DNA from: Tubiluchus corallicola
Lineage: Eukaryota; Priapulida; Priapulimorpha; Priapulimorphida; Tubiluchidae
DNA: 57,486 nt
Direction of reading: 5' to 3'
NCBI GenBank assembly: GCA_030141605.1
Contig: JAQGDQ010001173.1
Span: 1-57,486 of the forward strand
The notes under the pieces were generated by a model, which saw nothing but the letters and a program-made list of their open reading frames with translations, was not told where the DNA came from and did not search any database. Both the position numbers and the translations under genes were made by a program. Positions 11,905 to 23,300 of the stretch are shown here, in pieces (positions within the stretch are counted from its first letter, which is position 1; every line of letters begins with the position of its first letter).

Positions 11905-12660
11905 AATCAACTGACTGATTCACTGACTGTTTCACTACATAAGAAACAGACAAACAAGCCTCGACACGCAAAAACTAAAACTACTACTGACTGACCGACC
12001 AACCAACTGACTGATTCACTGACTGTTTCACTACATAAGAAACAGACAAACAAGCTCGGACATGCAAAAACTAAAACTACTACTGACTGACCGACCAACC
12101 AACTGACTGATTCACTGACTGTTTCACTACATAAGAAACAGTACAAACAAGCCCCGACACGCAAAAACTAAAACTACTACTGACTGACCGACCAACCAAC
12201 TGACTGATTCACTGACTGTTGCACTGCATAAGAAACAGACAAACAAGCTCCGACATGCAAAAACTAAAACTTCTACTGACTGACCGACCAACCAACTGAC
12301 TGATTCACTGACTGTTTCACTGCATAAGAAACAGACAAACAAGCCTCGACACGCAAAAACTAAAACTACTACTGACTGACCGACCAACCAACTGACTGAT
12401 TCACTGACTGTTTCACTACATAAGAAACAGACAAACAAGCCTCGACACGCAAAAACTAAAACTACTACTGACTGACCGACCAACCAACTGACTGATTCAC
12501 TGACTGTTGCACTGCATAAGAAACAGACAAACAAGCTCCGACATGCAAAAACTAAAACTACTACTGACTGACCGACCAACCAACTGACTGATTCACTGAC
12601 TGTTTCACTGCATAAGAAACAGTACAAACAAGCCCCGACACGCAAAAACTAAAACTGACA
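11905..12660. repeat. 96-bp minisatellite, about 8 copies
   Basis: The unit period is 96 bases (TTCACTACAT ends at 11940, 12036 and 12132) with a few 97-base units. Units differ in a few positions such as TTCACTACAT/TGCACTGCAT. The divisible-by-three period keeps minus-strand frames open, which gives spurious ORFs. A (C)n tract and CA-rich stretch lie just upstream (about 11800-11830) and a CATT tract near 11634-11660. Confidence 0.95.
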
Positions 12661-12769
12661 AACTATCATAAACTGACTGACCGACTGAAGGACTGACTGA
12701 ATGACCGACCGACTGAGTCTTAAAAAAATTCGTGTGAAACATTTTCATGATTCGTTGTTCTTAAATGCA

Positions 12770-12994
12770 TTTCACTAAGCAAATTTGTGCTGACTTTCTC
12801 GTTGCATTATTAACCTGCGACGTAATTAACAAAGCGAACCTCGTAATTAGCACCAATATGTCAAAAAGGTAAAGTATGTAGTTCTACTTTAACCTTCTGA
12901 CCAAATGAAGTGACCATCTGAAATCATTTAGCAGGTGAGAAACTTCGTGGAGCTCTTTCCGTTTGGCTCTTAGGACATTGTTACTGCAAACAAG
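12770..12994 (+). promoter_or_regulatory. candidate non-coding first exon/promoter copy 2
   Basis: A diverged second copy of the 10.95-11.26 kb segment with a consensus-like donor (CAAG|GTATGT at 12994/12995), about 1 kb upstream of the first coding exon of the secreted EGF/collagen gene. The 96-bp array lies between the two copies. Confidence 0.35.
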
Positions 12995-13387
12995 GTATGT
13001 AAAAACTTTTTCACTATTATTTTTAGCTCTAAACATATTAATGATTCGCATCCTGAAATGGTTAAAATTTATTTTAATAATGGTTAAAATTTTCGATAAT
13101 CGTAAAAGCTACTGCTATAAGTTTAATCACAGCTAATAATATTATTTACGTACCAGTTTCTTATTACATGTAAATTATGTATAATATTGTAATTATGATG
13201 GTCTTGCATAAGTAGTAGCCTAAGCTGTTTTAATACAAAGTTTTTGCTGAATTTTTATATAAATTCTTTGAAAATTGTAATTTCATTTCTGAAACTGTTA
13301 TGTTCTGGAACTTTGTAAAAGGAATAAATTTTGTAATTTAACACAATATAATGTAATATAATTGTAATATTTAGCTATTGTAAATAC

Positions 13388-13442
13388 TGTTTATTATTAT
13401 TATTATTATTGTTATTATTATGATTTTTACTATTATTATTAT
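13388..13442. repeat. ATT trinucleotide microsatellite
   Basis: Interrupted (ATT)n run with no coding significance. Confidence 0.9.
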
Positions 13443-13659
13443 GTGTTGTATGATGATTATACCCCATGTGCGATGTTCTGTCTGTGTAGTTTTCTCTTCC
13501 ATCCATGTAATATATTGCATTGCTTTTGTAATGTGTTGTAATGAATTGATTGCAAAGTTCCAGCGGTTAATGATGATCGTGAAAAGGTCAAAGGTTAAGC
13601 GTACTAGACATTGCATTTGTTTACACTTGACAACGACTCGCAGTCCATGCTATTGTAAT

Positions 13660-13915
13660 AGTAGCAATTTTAACAGCTAGCTAGAACCCTACCTAGTTCA
13701 TTTTTTCTTGTTCCACAGCAAGATCCTGCTAGTAAATCACTCTACGCATAGACTAGTGCTCAATCAAGTAAAGTCCACGTAAAACAACTAAATTTACTGA
13801 ACCGAGCGGCAGTAAGCTTTGCTTTACTCACATGTCACGTGACGCTTGTAGTTAAGACAAGTTGCTGTGGGGCACTTAACCTTTGACCTACAGCAATTAC
13901 AGTGAAACTGTGAAA
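13660..13915. mobile_element. dispersed repeat copy (inverted relative to 27.78-28.01 kb)
   Basis: This matches the reverse complement of 27.78-28.01 kb in several blocks: CCTAGTTCATTTTTTCTTG, AACCTTTGACCTACAGCAA/AACCTTTGACTTACAGCAA and a GCGGCAG...GCTTTGC core. Two diverged copies in opposite orientation indicate a MITE-like family. Ends are not defined. Confidence 0.5.
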
Positions 13916-13996
13916 AGGTTTTTTGTACTGTGCTAGATCGTCAATAAATTTATACAGTTTTGCACAATTTCTTGCAGTAAAGCTGCATCTCCAGAA

Positions 13997-16900
13997 ATGA
14001 TGATGGTGACTGAAAGAAGACGAGCTTTGTTTGGCTTTTTAGTGATTGCTGCAATTACGCGCGTTTGTGCCGAAAGTATAGCAGTTGGTATATTTATTTC
14101 TATTAATACATAAACTATTATCTGTGTTCAGGGAGGATTTGCTTTTATATGTAGCCTTGTTACACTAAATAATTTTATTTGATTTGTGTAATAGCTGTGT
14201 GTCTGTATTCTTGACATTCATTGCTCATTTCTTTTCATGTTTTATTTTCTATCTATACAGATGACTGTATCAGGAACCCTTGTAAAAATGGTGGAGTATG
14301 TACCGATTCAGATGGTTCTAAAGATGGCGTATTTACTTGAACCTGTACATCTAGATATACCGTTGCACTTTGTGGTAAGATGATAAAATCATGCTTTATT
14401 TATTTCTATGCAGGGTCGTTCAGAAAAATGTCGCCTCCAATCTAATTTGTAAAACTTCATGCTCATAGAGACATTTGTAAAAGAGGCCCGTATCACTGTG
14501 TAGCTGGATTCTCCTCTTTCCGGAAAAGCTATAAATTTCTTTCAAAGAACGCCACCCTTGCCACCACGATCATTTTTGAAGGTTTTTCTCTCGCCATTCC
14601 TAGAAGAACATCGCTTACAATAAACGTCGTAGCGGCGCTTTGTGGGGGTGGTGGTAGTGGGGTGGGGGGTGTAGGGGCGGTGATGTCTGTGAGGTAGGGT
14701 GGTGGTGTCTTTGACGGAAAACGTATAGCTCTTTGGAAAGAAGAGAAATCAGCTACACGATGGAAGGGCTTTCTTTTGCAAATGCTCGTACCAAGATGAA
14801 GAGCTACGAATTAGTTTAGGAGAAAACTTTTCTGGGCGAAATTGTGTTATTGGCTCTGAGCAAAAACGTTTCCTCTTTTAAATTAATTTGTCGTGCCATT
14901 ATTTGATGACAATGACTAGACCATTTGGGTGTAAATAAGAGAATGGTAATCCTAGCTTGTTAGACGCAAGAAGCAAGAAATACAACACGATGCGTTACCA
15001 GTAAGACGTCTTCTATCTTCGTAATGCCTATATCATGATTCGCGGTATGGTGGTTGCCCTCTGTAAACAGCCTCTTGGAAGAGGTTGCAAATCATTTAAA
15101 TACAGGATAGGTATAACTGATTCAGATCTGTGTGTTTGCGGTTTGGGCAGTCAGACCCCAGAACATTTAATTTTTCATTGTCCGTTACCATTGGTTAGAC
15201 ATTGGTTAGAGTAAATCTCGAATGCAGCTTAGAAAATAATGAAATTCGAAACATTTACAGAAAGAGAGACACTAATGTAATTAAAATGTATGTAGATTTT
15301 GTAAAAGAACTAACCCAAAATGATCTTATAGTAAATTGATTATACATTGATTATAAATATTGGATATATATTTAGAATAAGTAAATCGTAACGCAAAATT
15401 GTCAGCTTGTTTAGTAAGAAATTTATTTAATGTACACAGTGTAAAGACTTATTTAACATTTTTGTACTTTTGTGCCCTGCAAATAGAGGGCATCTTGTAT
15501 AATTTTCAATAAAGATTTTTAATAATTAATTAATAATCTGTAAATAGTAAAACGTTTTTGCTATGATCTTTTCCGTCAGGATGCGTGAATCAATAATTTC
15601 TTACCGTAATTTGTTACTTTACCTGATTTAAAATGAACCAACCACCGGATCCGGTTGGTTTATCTTGAATAATTGCAAATTTCATTCATACAATATTTAC
15701 GTGAATTTTGCTCATTACAGAATAAAATATTTCGTAAAAAATGTTCCATTTCGTAAATCATAATAATCTGGCTGTATCATGGACATAATAATTTCGATAG
15801 TATCGCGACTACCTTGTCATTGCACTTGGTGATCAGATGGTTGGAATCCCTCCTGGCGCCTCAGAAGAACTTCCATGGACTGTCCGATGCTGTTGAGAAT
15901 TTAAATTTCGCTTTATTCATAAAGGCTTCAATACAGTTCAAGCTTTTAACTAGGTCAATTTCTAGAGAAAGATATGTTTAGTTTAGTTTACGGTACGACT
16001 TCTTCCTGTACACAATAAAGAATATGGCTCGCAAATTTCTATATCTAAAGATAATTTTCTTTCTACGTCCTGGATTTAAAACTTTACAACAGTTGCAACA
16101 CCTCGTAGAGATTGTCTCAGTGCCTCGGAAGTAACTCGTGTTGAACTCTTTCGATTCAAGGCCTGTTTTGCTGAGTTCGTGATTTTTGGGACAAACTACG
16201 TATTGGATTGTGCTTCAGCGTTTACATCTCCACTGACGTGATTTCTGTTTAAAGACTTACTGCTCTGTTTTTCTTTGGAACAGCCTCGATAGATGGTGCT
16301 ACACCGCATTCTCAAAGTGGATCATTTGAACTGTTTTGACATTTTACGTACTTGCGCGCTCCAAATTTATTTCTCCTTGAAATTGCACTTCTATGATTAT
16401 TTTTGATGTGTTATTGTTTATAAGCTCATAACTGACATTTCAAAGGTGCTGTTGTGTCCATTACTGTGTCATCTGACACTTTTGTGTTTTGATTAAAACT
16501 TGCTTATCAAGTCCTGTTACAGTACAGCCGCTTTGACACCAAAACCCGTTTTTCAAAGCAGAATCACGCGTGCTTTCCTAAAGCTAGCGTTGGTTTTCTA
16601 AAGACTGTCACTTTCTAAAGAAGGCGGAATCAGAAAAATGAAGGTAGTGGGTTTTATACCAATCATATTTCGAGGAAAACGACACTTCCTTACCCAAAAA
16701 AACGTGAGTTTCTCTGAAAAAGTCATATCCATTTTGTTCAGTCTAAGTGCGAGAAAAAAATGACATCGTTTCGCACAAAAGGCACAAGTTATTAGGTAGT
16801 GGTTGGTTGGTTGGCATCCTTCTGTCTCGGAAGACAATTGAGTGTGCGCCAAGAAAGTCAGTTATTGATCACATTGATGGAGCTGCAGCGTCGACTGAGG

Positions 16901-19094
16901 CTGAGCAGTCCGATCCTTGAACTTCTGGAGTGGCCTCTCCAGGGTGCACGCTTGGGTAAGGTGTACGGAGATCCTGAGTTACCCAGACAACAGGACCCCT
17001 CTCTTCCTCCCTCCCTGGTGTAGTCCAAAGGAAAGCGGAGCGATACGTTTGTTAGGTAGTGGATGGGAATAGTAAATATGGGGGGGGGAGTTTTGAATAT
17101 CACGAGTGCAGTTCTTCTAGCGTATACGTGAAATGGACACGTAAATACTCCGCTATACGAAATACTGATATTATTGGATCATTCTAAAAAACGTATAGCT
17201 GAAAGTTTCCTTTGTCCATAATTTCTGTTTTATCTCAGTTAAATGGATCTTGTTCGTGAACAAACCGTGTACAGTAAGATTAAGATATTCTTTTAAACAA
17301 AATTATTCCTGCTTAGACTGTAATTGTCAGTGGTGTTACTCGTCCAAATTCTTTGTTGTCAATTTTGCTTAAATTAAAAGTCACTTTGATGGTGTCTGGC
17401 TTTGAGTTTGAATCACTTGCTCCACAGCGTTCTACTTGCTAACCAATCTCTCTGTTAATTCACAATCCCGTCTGATTATATATGCGCTAAATCTCAAGAC
17501 CTCAATCGTTGAAATTACTTGACTTGTTGCATTGCATTTTTACAGGATGTCCAATCTGCAGAACCGTCGAAGGACCACCTGGGCCGCCAGGACCACCAGG
17601 TGAGGTAATTTTTATTGCTGTTGCTGCTTACATTGTTGACTTGTTGTTACCTTTGTTACAGGCCAGTACATGTCGACCAGTGTATGTACTAAGAAAGATT
17701 TGTAAAATCTCAGCATAATTCAGAAGAAGGTCACAAGTGCCAATCTCAAGAGGAACTCTTCAACTCTCCTCTTGCTGGCGAGCGAGAGACGATGATGAAA
17801 ATTATAATAAGCAAAGACGTCAGTGAAATGGATACAAAACACCAGTTTAACGTGTTGACCAAAAGTTTCTCTATTCTGAAATACAATTATTAACATTTAG
17901 TTTAACTTGCATTGAATAGAAGAAAATTAGTTGCATGATTAAATGTATTGCTATAACTAAGTACTGATATAAAAATTATGTAGACTATATTGAAATTAAT
18001 TAATAATAACTTAGGTTGTTAGAGCCTTTAACAGTTACAAAGACAGGAATGAGAACTCCAAGTTGCCTTAAGAACAACGATGTCACAACAATAAATTCGT
18101 AAGAAATTCACAGTCATAATGCTCATCACAGTCAGAAAAATAGAGCAATGGCGGAGAGAACCAAAAGACGGGTAAAATGTCATACAACTACTACAGCTAT
18201 AGCTCACGAAAGGCCAAAATGCTAATGTATTGAAGGATATTAGGTGCTTCAATTTTAAAAGAGTGACTACTGTAAAAAGTAAAAAGAATACTAAATCAAC
18301 AAACAGGTGGCAGCACCGTGGCAGTAGTTGAGAAATAAATTAAAACCAAAAAAGGGCCTATGCAGCCACTACAGTCAGTATGTGTGGTCGTCGTTTTCCA
18401 AAGCTTGTTGAGAAATCAAAATTTAAAATTAATTTCGTTTAAGTTAGTTAATACTATATTTTCCTATTTTACAGGCACCATCTTTCTAGTTCATAGAAAC
18501 CCCGCAAGTAAGTACAGAGTTGACTATGGTTTTAAATCATATGCGCCCAATTACTATGTAGGCGAGCGAAATTATGGGAATGGAAGGGACGGTTATGGAG
18601 GCGAGAGAGGCTATGGAGGACGAAGAGATGGTTATGGAACGGAGAGAGGCTACGGAGGACGAAGAGACGGTTATGGAGACGAGAAAGGCTATGACGGTTA
18701 TGGAGAGGAGAGAGGCTATAGTGGACGAAGAGACGGTTATGGAGAGGAGCGAGGCTATGACGGTTATGGAGAGGAGCGAGGCTATGGAGGACGAAGAGAC
18801 GGTTATGGAGACGAGAGAGGCTATGGAGGACGAAGAGACGGTTATGGAAAGGAGCGAGGCTATGACGGTTATGGAGAGGAGAGAGGCTATGGAGGACGAA
18901 GAGACGGTTATGGAGACGAGAGAGGCTATGACGGTTATGGAGAGGAGAGAGGCTATGGAGGACGAAGAGACGGTTATGGAGGACGAAGAGACGGTTATGG
19001 AGACGAGAGAGTCTATGCGACTAAAGAGGAGGAGTACAGAAACGATAGAGGTTATGAGGACCCAAAAGAAGGAAAGAAGACACACGATTGGTGA
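13997..19094 (+). CDS. secreted EGF-like/collagen/Gly-Tyr-rich protein, 4 exons, in-frame TGA
   Basis: The model is 13997-14087, 14261-14374, 17546-17599 and 18475-19094. All introns are GT-AG and phase 1; the total of 879 bases gives 292 residues. Exon 1 begins with three ATGs and a basic stretch before a hydrophobic segment ending RVCA, a good signal peptide. Exon 2 is an EGF-like module ([14 protein letters not shown]) whose fourth cysteine codon is TGA (14338-14340), followed by TCTSRY and a final Cys. Exon 3 is a 54-base exon with two Cys (CPIC) and [10 protein letters not shown], the classic collagen exon size. Exon 4 encodes about 25 tandem Gly-Tyr/Arg/Asp/Glu motifs ([15 protein letters not shown]) and a charged tail. 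It is probably an extracellular matrix or cuticle-like protein; function is unknown. The TGA means pseudogene, sequence error or, less likely, recoding. AATAAA lies near 19164. Confidence 0.6.
15071..15530 (+). mobile_element. LINE 3' remnant with C-terminal zinc-knuckle motif
   Basis: The plus-strand frame reads [20 protein letters not shown] then [19 protein letters not shown] before a stop near 15214. The CxC-x(8)-H-x(4)-C motif and 'R-GI-DS--C-CG---T-EH--F-CP' are the conserved RNase H/zinc-knuckle end of Jockey/CR1-like LINEs. A 3' UTR follows, ending AATAAAGATTTTTAATAATT. The copy is strongly 5'-truncated. Confidence 0.7.
16803..17051 (-). mobile_element. 5'-truncated SINE copy with 11-bp target duplication
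   Basis: Homologous along its length to the body of the 5S-headed SINE at 40.85-41.35 kb (shared: GATGGAGCTGCAGCGTCGAC, GGTGTACGGAGATCCTGAGT). It lacks the 5S head. TTAGGTAGTGG at 16792-16802 and 17052-17062 is a perfect 11-bp target site duplication, so this is a target-primed insertion truncated at its 5' end. On the minus strand the tail is (CCAA)n. It lies in the large intron of the EGF/collagen gene. Confidence 0.85.
18573..19010 (+). repeat. coding repeat array (Gly-Tyr-Arg)
   Basis: The tandem block in the last exon of the EGF/collagen gene is built of GAGAGAGGCTATGGAGGACG and GACGGTTATGGAGA type units in mixed order. All length changes keep the frame, unlike most arrays in this window, which supports coding constraint. 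Confidence 0.8.
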
Positions 19095-20352
19095 AATGAT
19101 AATTATTAAGATGGGGATTATAATTATAATTATAATAATAATTATAATTTTTGGGGATAGAAAAATAAAACACGTTATTAGAGCTGCGAAAATGAGACAA
19201 AATGTGAAAGTAAAAGTTGTAATCATCTGGTTTGGTAGAAGAGAAATGGTAAATACACTTATGGTGTAAATAATGGAAATAATGAATCCGTAATTATTAA
19301 AAAAAACGAGAAATTGTTATTTTTAAACTGCTTTATCCATGATATAGAAAAAAAATGTTGTTCGACTTCACAACTGTGGGTCTTTGACCACTTTCAAACA
19401 TAATATGCAAGTTTTCTGGGTACTGTGAATGTCTGAAGTTCGAGGTGTTTCACGTAGCACCATTAACACCACAGGCATTTTTTACAGAATTAAAGTCGTG
19501 AAAGTGGAACATATAACGATACTATTTGTACTATACGTTACAGACAATATATTATGTTATCTTAAGTTGTACTAAAAAGAAATAGCTATAGAGTTTAAAT
19601 TTGGAAGAATAAAACAGATTTTACAGTGTTACGCAGAAGTGTCATTTTAAGTTCAACATTTTCTCATGAATCTGAGTTAATAATTTTTCATATATCAAAA
19701 AAATGTTATAATGTTGCCTTAACACATCTGTTGCACACAGTACGTCTTTTGATTAATCTAATATTGCCTGCGGTATTATCTCAAACATCTGAGGAGCAAC
19801 ATTCAATGTTTTAACAAATTGTATAGCTGATTCATGGTGACGATCCTACCACTAGTGCCAAACTACGCCAGTTTATTCGAAAAAATATAATAATTATATA
19901 ATTTTTATTATTCCAGCAATAATTCCCAAATACAGGTAAATAATACATATTTAAATTAATCGAACACAAAAAAACTTTTGGTTATTAATGTTACAGTAGT
20001 ACAAGTTACAAAACTTCGTTTGTAATAAACGCTTTACATGCAAAAGTCACACACTAGAAAAATTAAAAAGGCCAAGTCAAAATTATATTTTTCAAATGAC
20101 CTTAACAAAGTTATAAGGCCAGTATTGCAAAATTAGTATTTCTGTAAAACTTATTAAACCACCAAGTTATTTATTCACAGGTTTTTATCTACTTAATTGT
20201 AACTAGTAGCTTGAAGATGCAAGAGCATTAGTAACTTCGAGCATCTTGGATCTTCAACATCTTTTTCAAAGTTGCCAAAGTTTCGTACTGCTTTTTAAGC
20301 ACATTTATGATGCGTAACTTTCTTAAACGTCTATTGTGGGCGACATAGTTGA

Positions 20353-23300
20353 TCAAGTCCACAATAAGATCAACTTCCTTTTTGTCAAGTGTTTGGTAAG
20401 TCTCAGAGGTAATTCTACAGGATCAAATGGTCCCACACACGTGCTGCTCTCAATAGAAGTATGTTCACCATGAAGGCGACCCATAATGTCGACTCTATCA
20501 CCCCAAGCAACCAGCAGGTCAGACGGCATGAAGTTACCATTCAAACATGTCTCACACTGTTCCACTACAAAAATTACAATTACATAAATTTGTAATTAAT
20601 CTAACGATATTATTGTAGTTTATGTAGAAAGTACCTTCGTACTTTGGCTTCTATTGAAGAAGCAGTAGAAAAAATTGCAGCAAAAAGCAAAGATTGTGAA
20701 GAATAAGTGTTGAACAAGATCACATTAACACATAACGTGAATGAAAGGAGAATACCTACTTTAATTATGCTAGAACATTACCTACCAAAACTAAGCAAAA
20801 CTTTAAATGTGATTGTGGATACACACAACAGAAGCAGAGAGATTGTAAATGAACAACACAAGACACAACAGAAGCAGAAAGATTGTAAATGAACAACACA
20901 AGACACAACAAAAACAGAAAGATTGTAAATGAACAACACAAGACACACCAGAAACAGAAAGATCGCAAATGAACAACACAAGACACTCCAGAAACAGAAA
21001 GATGGCAAATGAACAACACAAGACACACCAGAAGCAGAAAGATTGTAAATGAACAACACAAGACACACCAGAAGCAGAAAGATTGTAAATGAACAACACT
21101 AGACACACCAGAAGCAGAAAGATTGTAAATGAACAACACAAGACACACCAGAAACAGAAAGATTGTAAATGAACAACACAAGACACACCAGAAACCAAAA
21201 GATTGTAAATGAACAACACAAGACACACCAGAAACAGAAAGATTGTAAATGAACAACAAAAGACACAACAGAAACAGAAAGATTGTAAATGAACAACACA
21301 AGACACACCAGAAACAGAAAGGTTGTAAATAAACAACACAAGACACACCAGAAGCAGAAAGATTATAAATAAAATTTTATCAGCATAAATGTTTCCTAAG
21401 GCTGTTTGTTAGGCCAATTTCATAGTGAGGACACGTGGAACGACGCACGGAATTGCTGCCAGAAAATCAGAAATTTTTTTGAAAATTCCCGATTTTTCTT
21501 GAAATCCTACACAGCAAAAAATTCATTTCACAGCGTCAGCATTTCTGAGACTATTTTACTGTCTAAATTACTTGCCGTACGAAGTACAATTAACAATTCT
21601 ACTAGCCATTTCAAAATCTGAAAATACACTTGTATATGCGTGCGTTATTTTTCTTTTTCACAAATATAACCATCAATGTTGCATTAATAAGACATCAAAT
21701 CGTCAGTCTGTTAAAAGGGAGATTAAATCTTGGAATATTATGCAGAAATATGCTAATTGTCATTCGTCAAATATGAAAGAAGTAATTGAGTTGTTAAATT
21801 TAAGATTGAATTCCATGAGGAATCCTCACGAAAATGGAGCTGCAGTATTTCTATCATGCGGCGAAATTTGTCGCGAGGAGGATGCATAGCTTTTAGCTGG
21901 CAGCAGAATTCCTCACGATGAGCTGCATAAGAAATTCTGCCACGCATCCGCATTGTGAAACGCCCCATAGAAAACAATGTGTTCCATTTTTGGAATCTCT
22001 CCTCGACGTACTTTGCTGTACATCCTCACTGTGAAATGGACTTAGTCTGTCTTGTGCAATTACTTTCTTTATACAAAATTTGAATGAACCTGGCTTAAAG
22101 TTGAACAAGCTACACTGCTTGGTCTGTTTTCAAGGTGTTGTCTATATTTTCTCTGTATCTATAACTGCAATTTCTTTAACAGCATGGAGAAGCCAAAATC
22201 GATAATCAATCATCAGTTAATAATTAATTATTTAAAAATGCCAATGTTTAGCTTCTGGGACAAAAAACCTGTTACCAATCTGTTTTTGGCAAAATTTAAC
22301 GACCCACCCCAAAACACACCCCTTGCCAATCAATTTTGACCTCTAGTCAATTTTGGAAACATAGACTAGTTGACACAACGAGTTTTCAACGACATAATTG
22401 AACTTACTTATTTGTTCATCTGTCAAAAGCGTTGACCACATTCTGAGGTCCGTTACGTCACCTACGAAGCTGTTTGTTGGCGGGTTGTTCGCAACCTGAT
22501 CTTGACCAAACACTAAAATGCCATTGCCTGGTACTTCTTTATAAGAGTCAGCACTTCTTTTCCTGCGCAATGGTGGATGCTCCTCTGAAATTTTTTACAA
22601 AGTAAGCCAGTTTGTTCTTTATATATGTATGCACAACACACACACACACACACACACACGCACGCACGCACGCACGCAGAGAGTGACAGATTTCCCAAAA
22701 CGCAAAAAAACTGAAAAAGTCCAAATACCAAGTAAAATTAATTGGCCGTTACGTCTTGAAAACACTGGATCCTGATCAATCGAAAAGGCATTAAAAATTT
22801 TCCATTATTTCTGTGTTTAGAGACGCTAAAAGTATGGACCATGACTGAAAAAAGAGACTCCGTACTTACCATGCACCTTTTCACAGTCTATGTACACATT
22901 GAATCGTCTGTCTGAGTTACCAGATCCACTTCCCCAAGATACACACAAATGGTGCCATTCTCCGTCTCTGAATATACTGTCTAGATTAGGTGCTGTCGTC
23001 CTGAAAGAAATCCATTTTTGACAGAATTGTCAGCAAGTTTCCTAACTTCGCCACGTATTCAGGCTCCAGCTGGTATAGTCGATGGTGGCGCTGCGGGGCA
23101 AAAACTGCAGTTTGTTTTTGATTGAGCTCTGGCAAAAATCATTATATTCTAAGTTCTTACGCAAAACTTAAACGTTTGTCTAAGCTTATTATAATTGATT
23201 ATGATATGATGTATTTGTATTTAACTTTGAATTTAGTGTTTATATTTGCGAAATTTACACCAATGAACAAGGCGCCATTGAGATTTTGCTGGAATGTCGC

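Larger units (their letters stand above)
14400..17545. other. large intron of the EGF/collagen gene model
   Basis: This 3.2-kb interval holds a LINE 3' remnant and a SINE copy, both annotated separately. The rest (14.4-15.0, 15.53-16.79 and 17.06-17.54 kb) shows no further exon that I can support. Confidence 0.45.

Noticed and set aside
11907-12645. Minus-strand frames rich in FVCFLCSETVSESVSWLVG, resembling membrane segments
   Set aside because: The hydrophobic repeat is the translation of a 96-bp satellite and varies with array copy number.
14338-14340. Confirmed selenocysteine codon
   Set aside because: No SECIS-like structure was recognised and nonsense mutation or sequence error is simpler; kept only as a question.
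16598-16852. 84-codon minus-strand frame
   Set aside because: No domain, overlaps a SINE boundary and has no splice or start support.
18537-19269. Frames overlapping the Gly-Tyr exon (Ser/Ile-rich on minus, Met/Glu-rich on plus)
   Set aside because: Shadows of the repeat in the coding exon; only the Gly-Tyr frame joins the upstream exons in phase.
20765-21348. Minus-strand frames with CVVHLQSFCFW repeats
   Set aside because: Explained by the 40-bp minisatellite inside a pentraxin intron.
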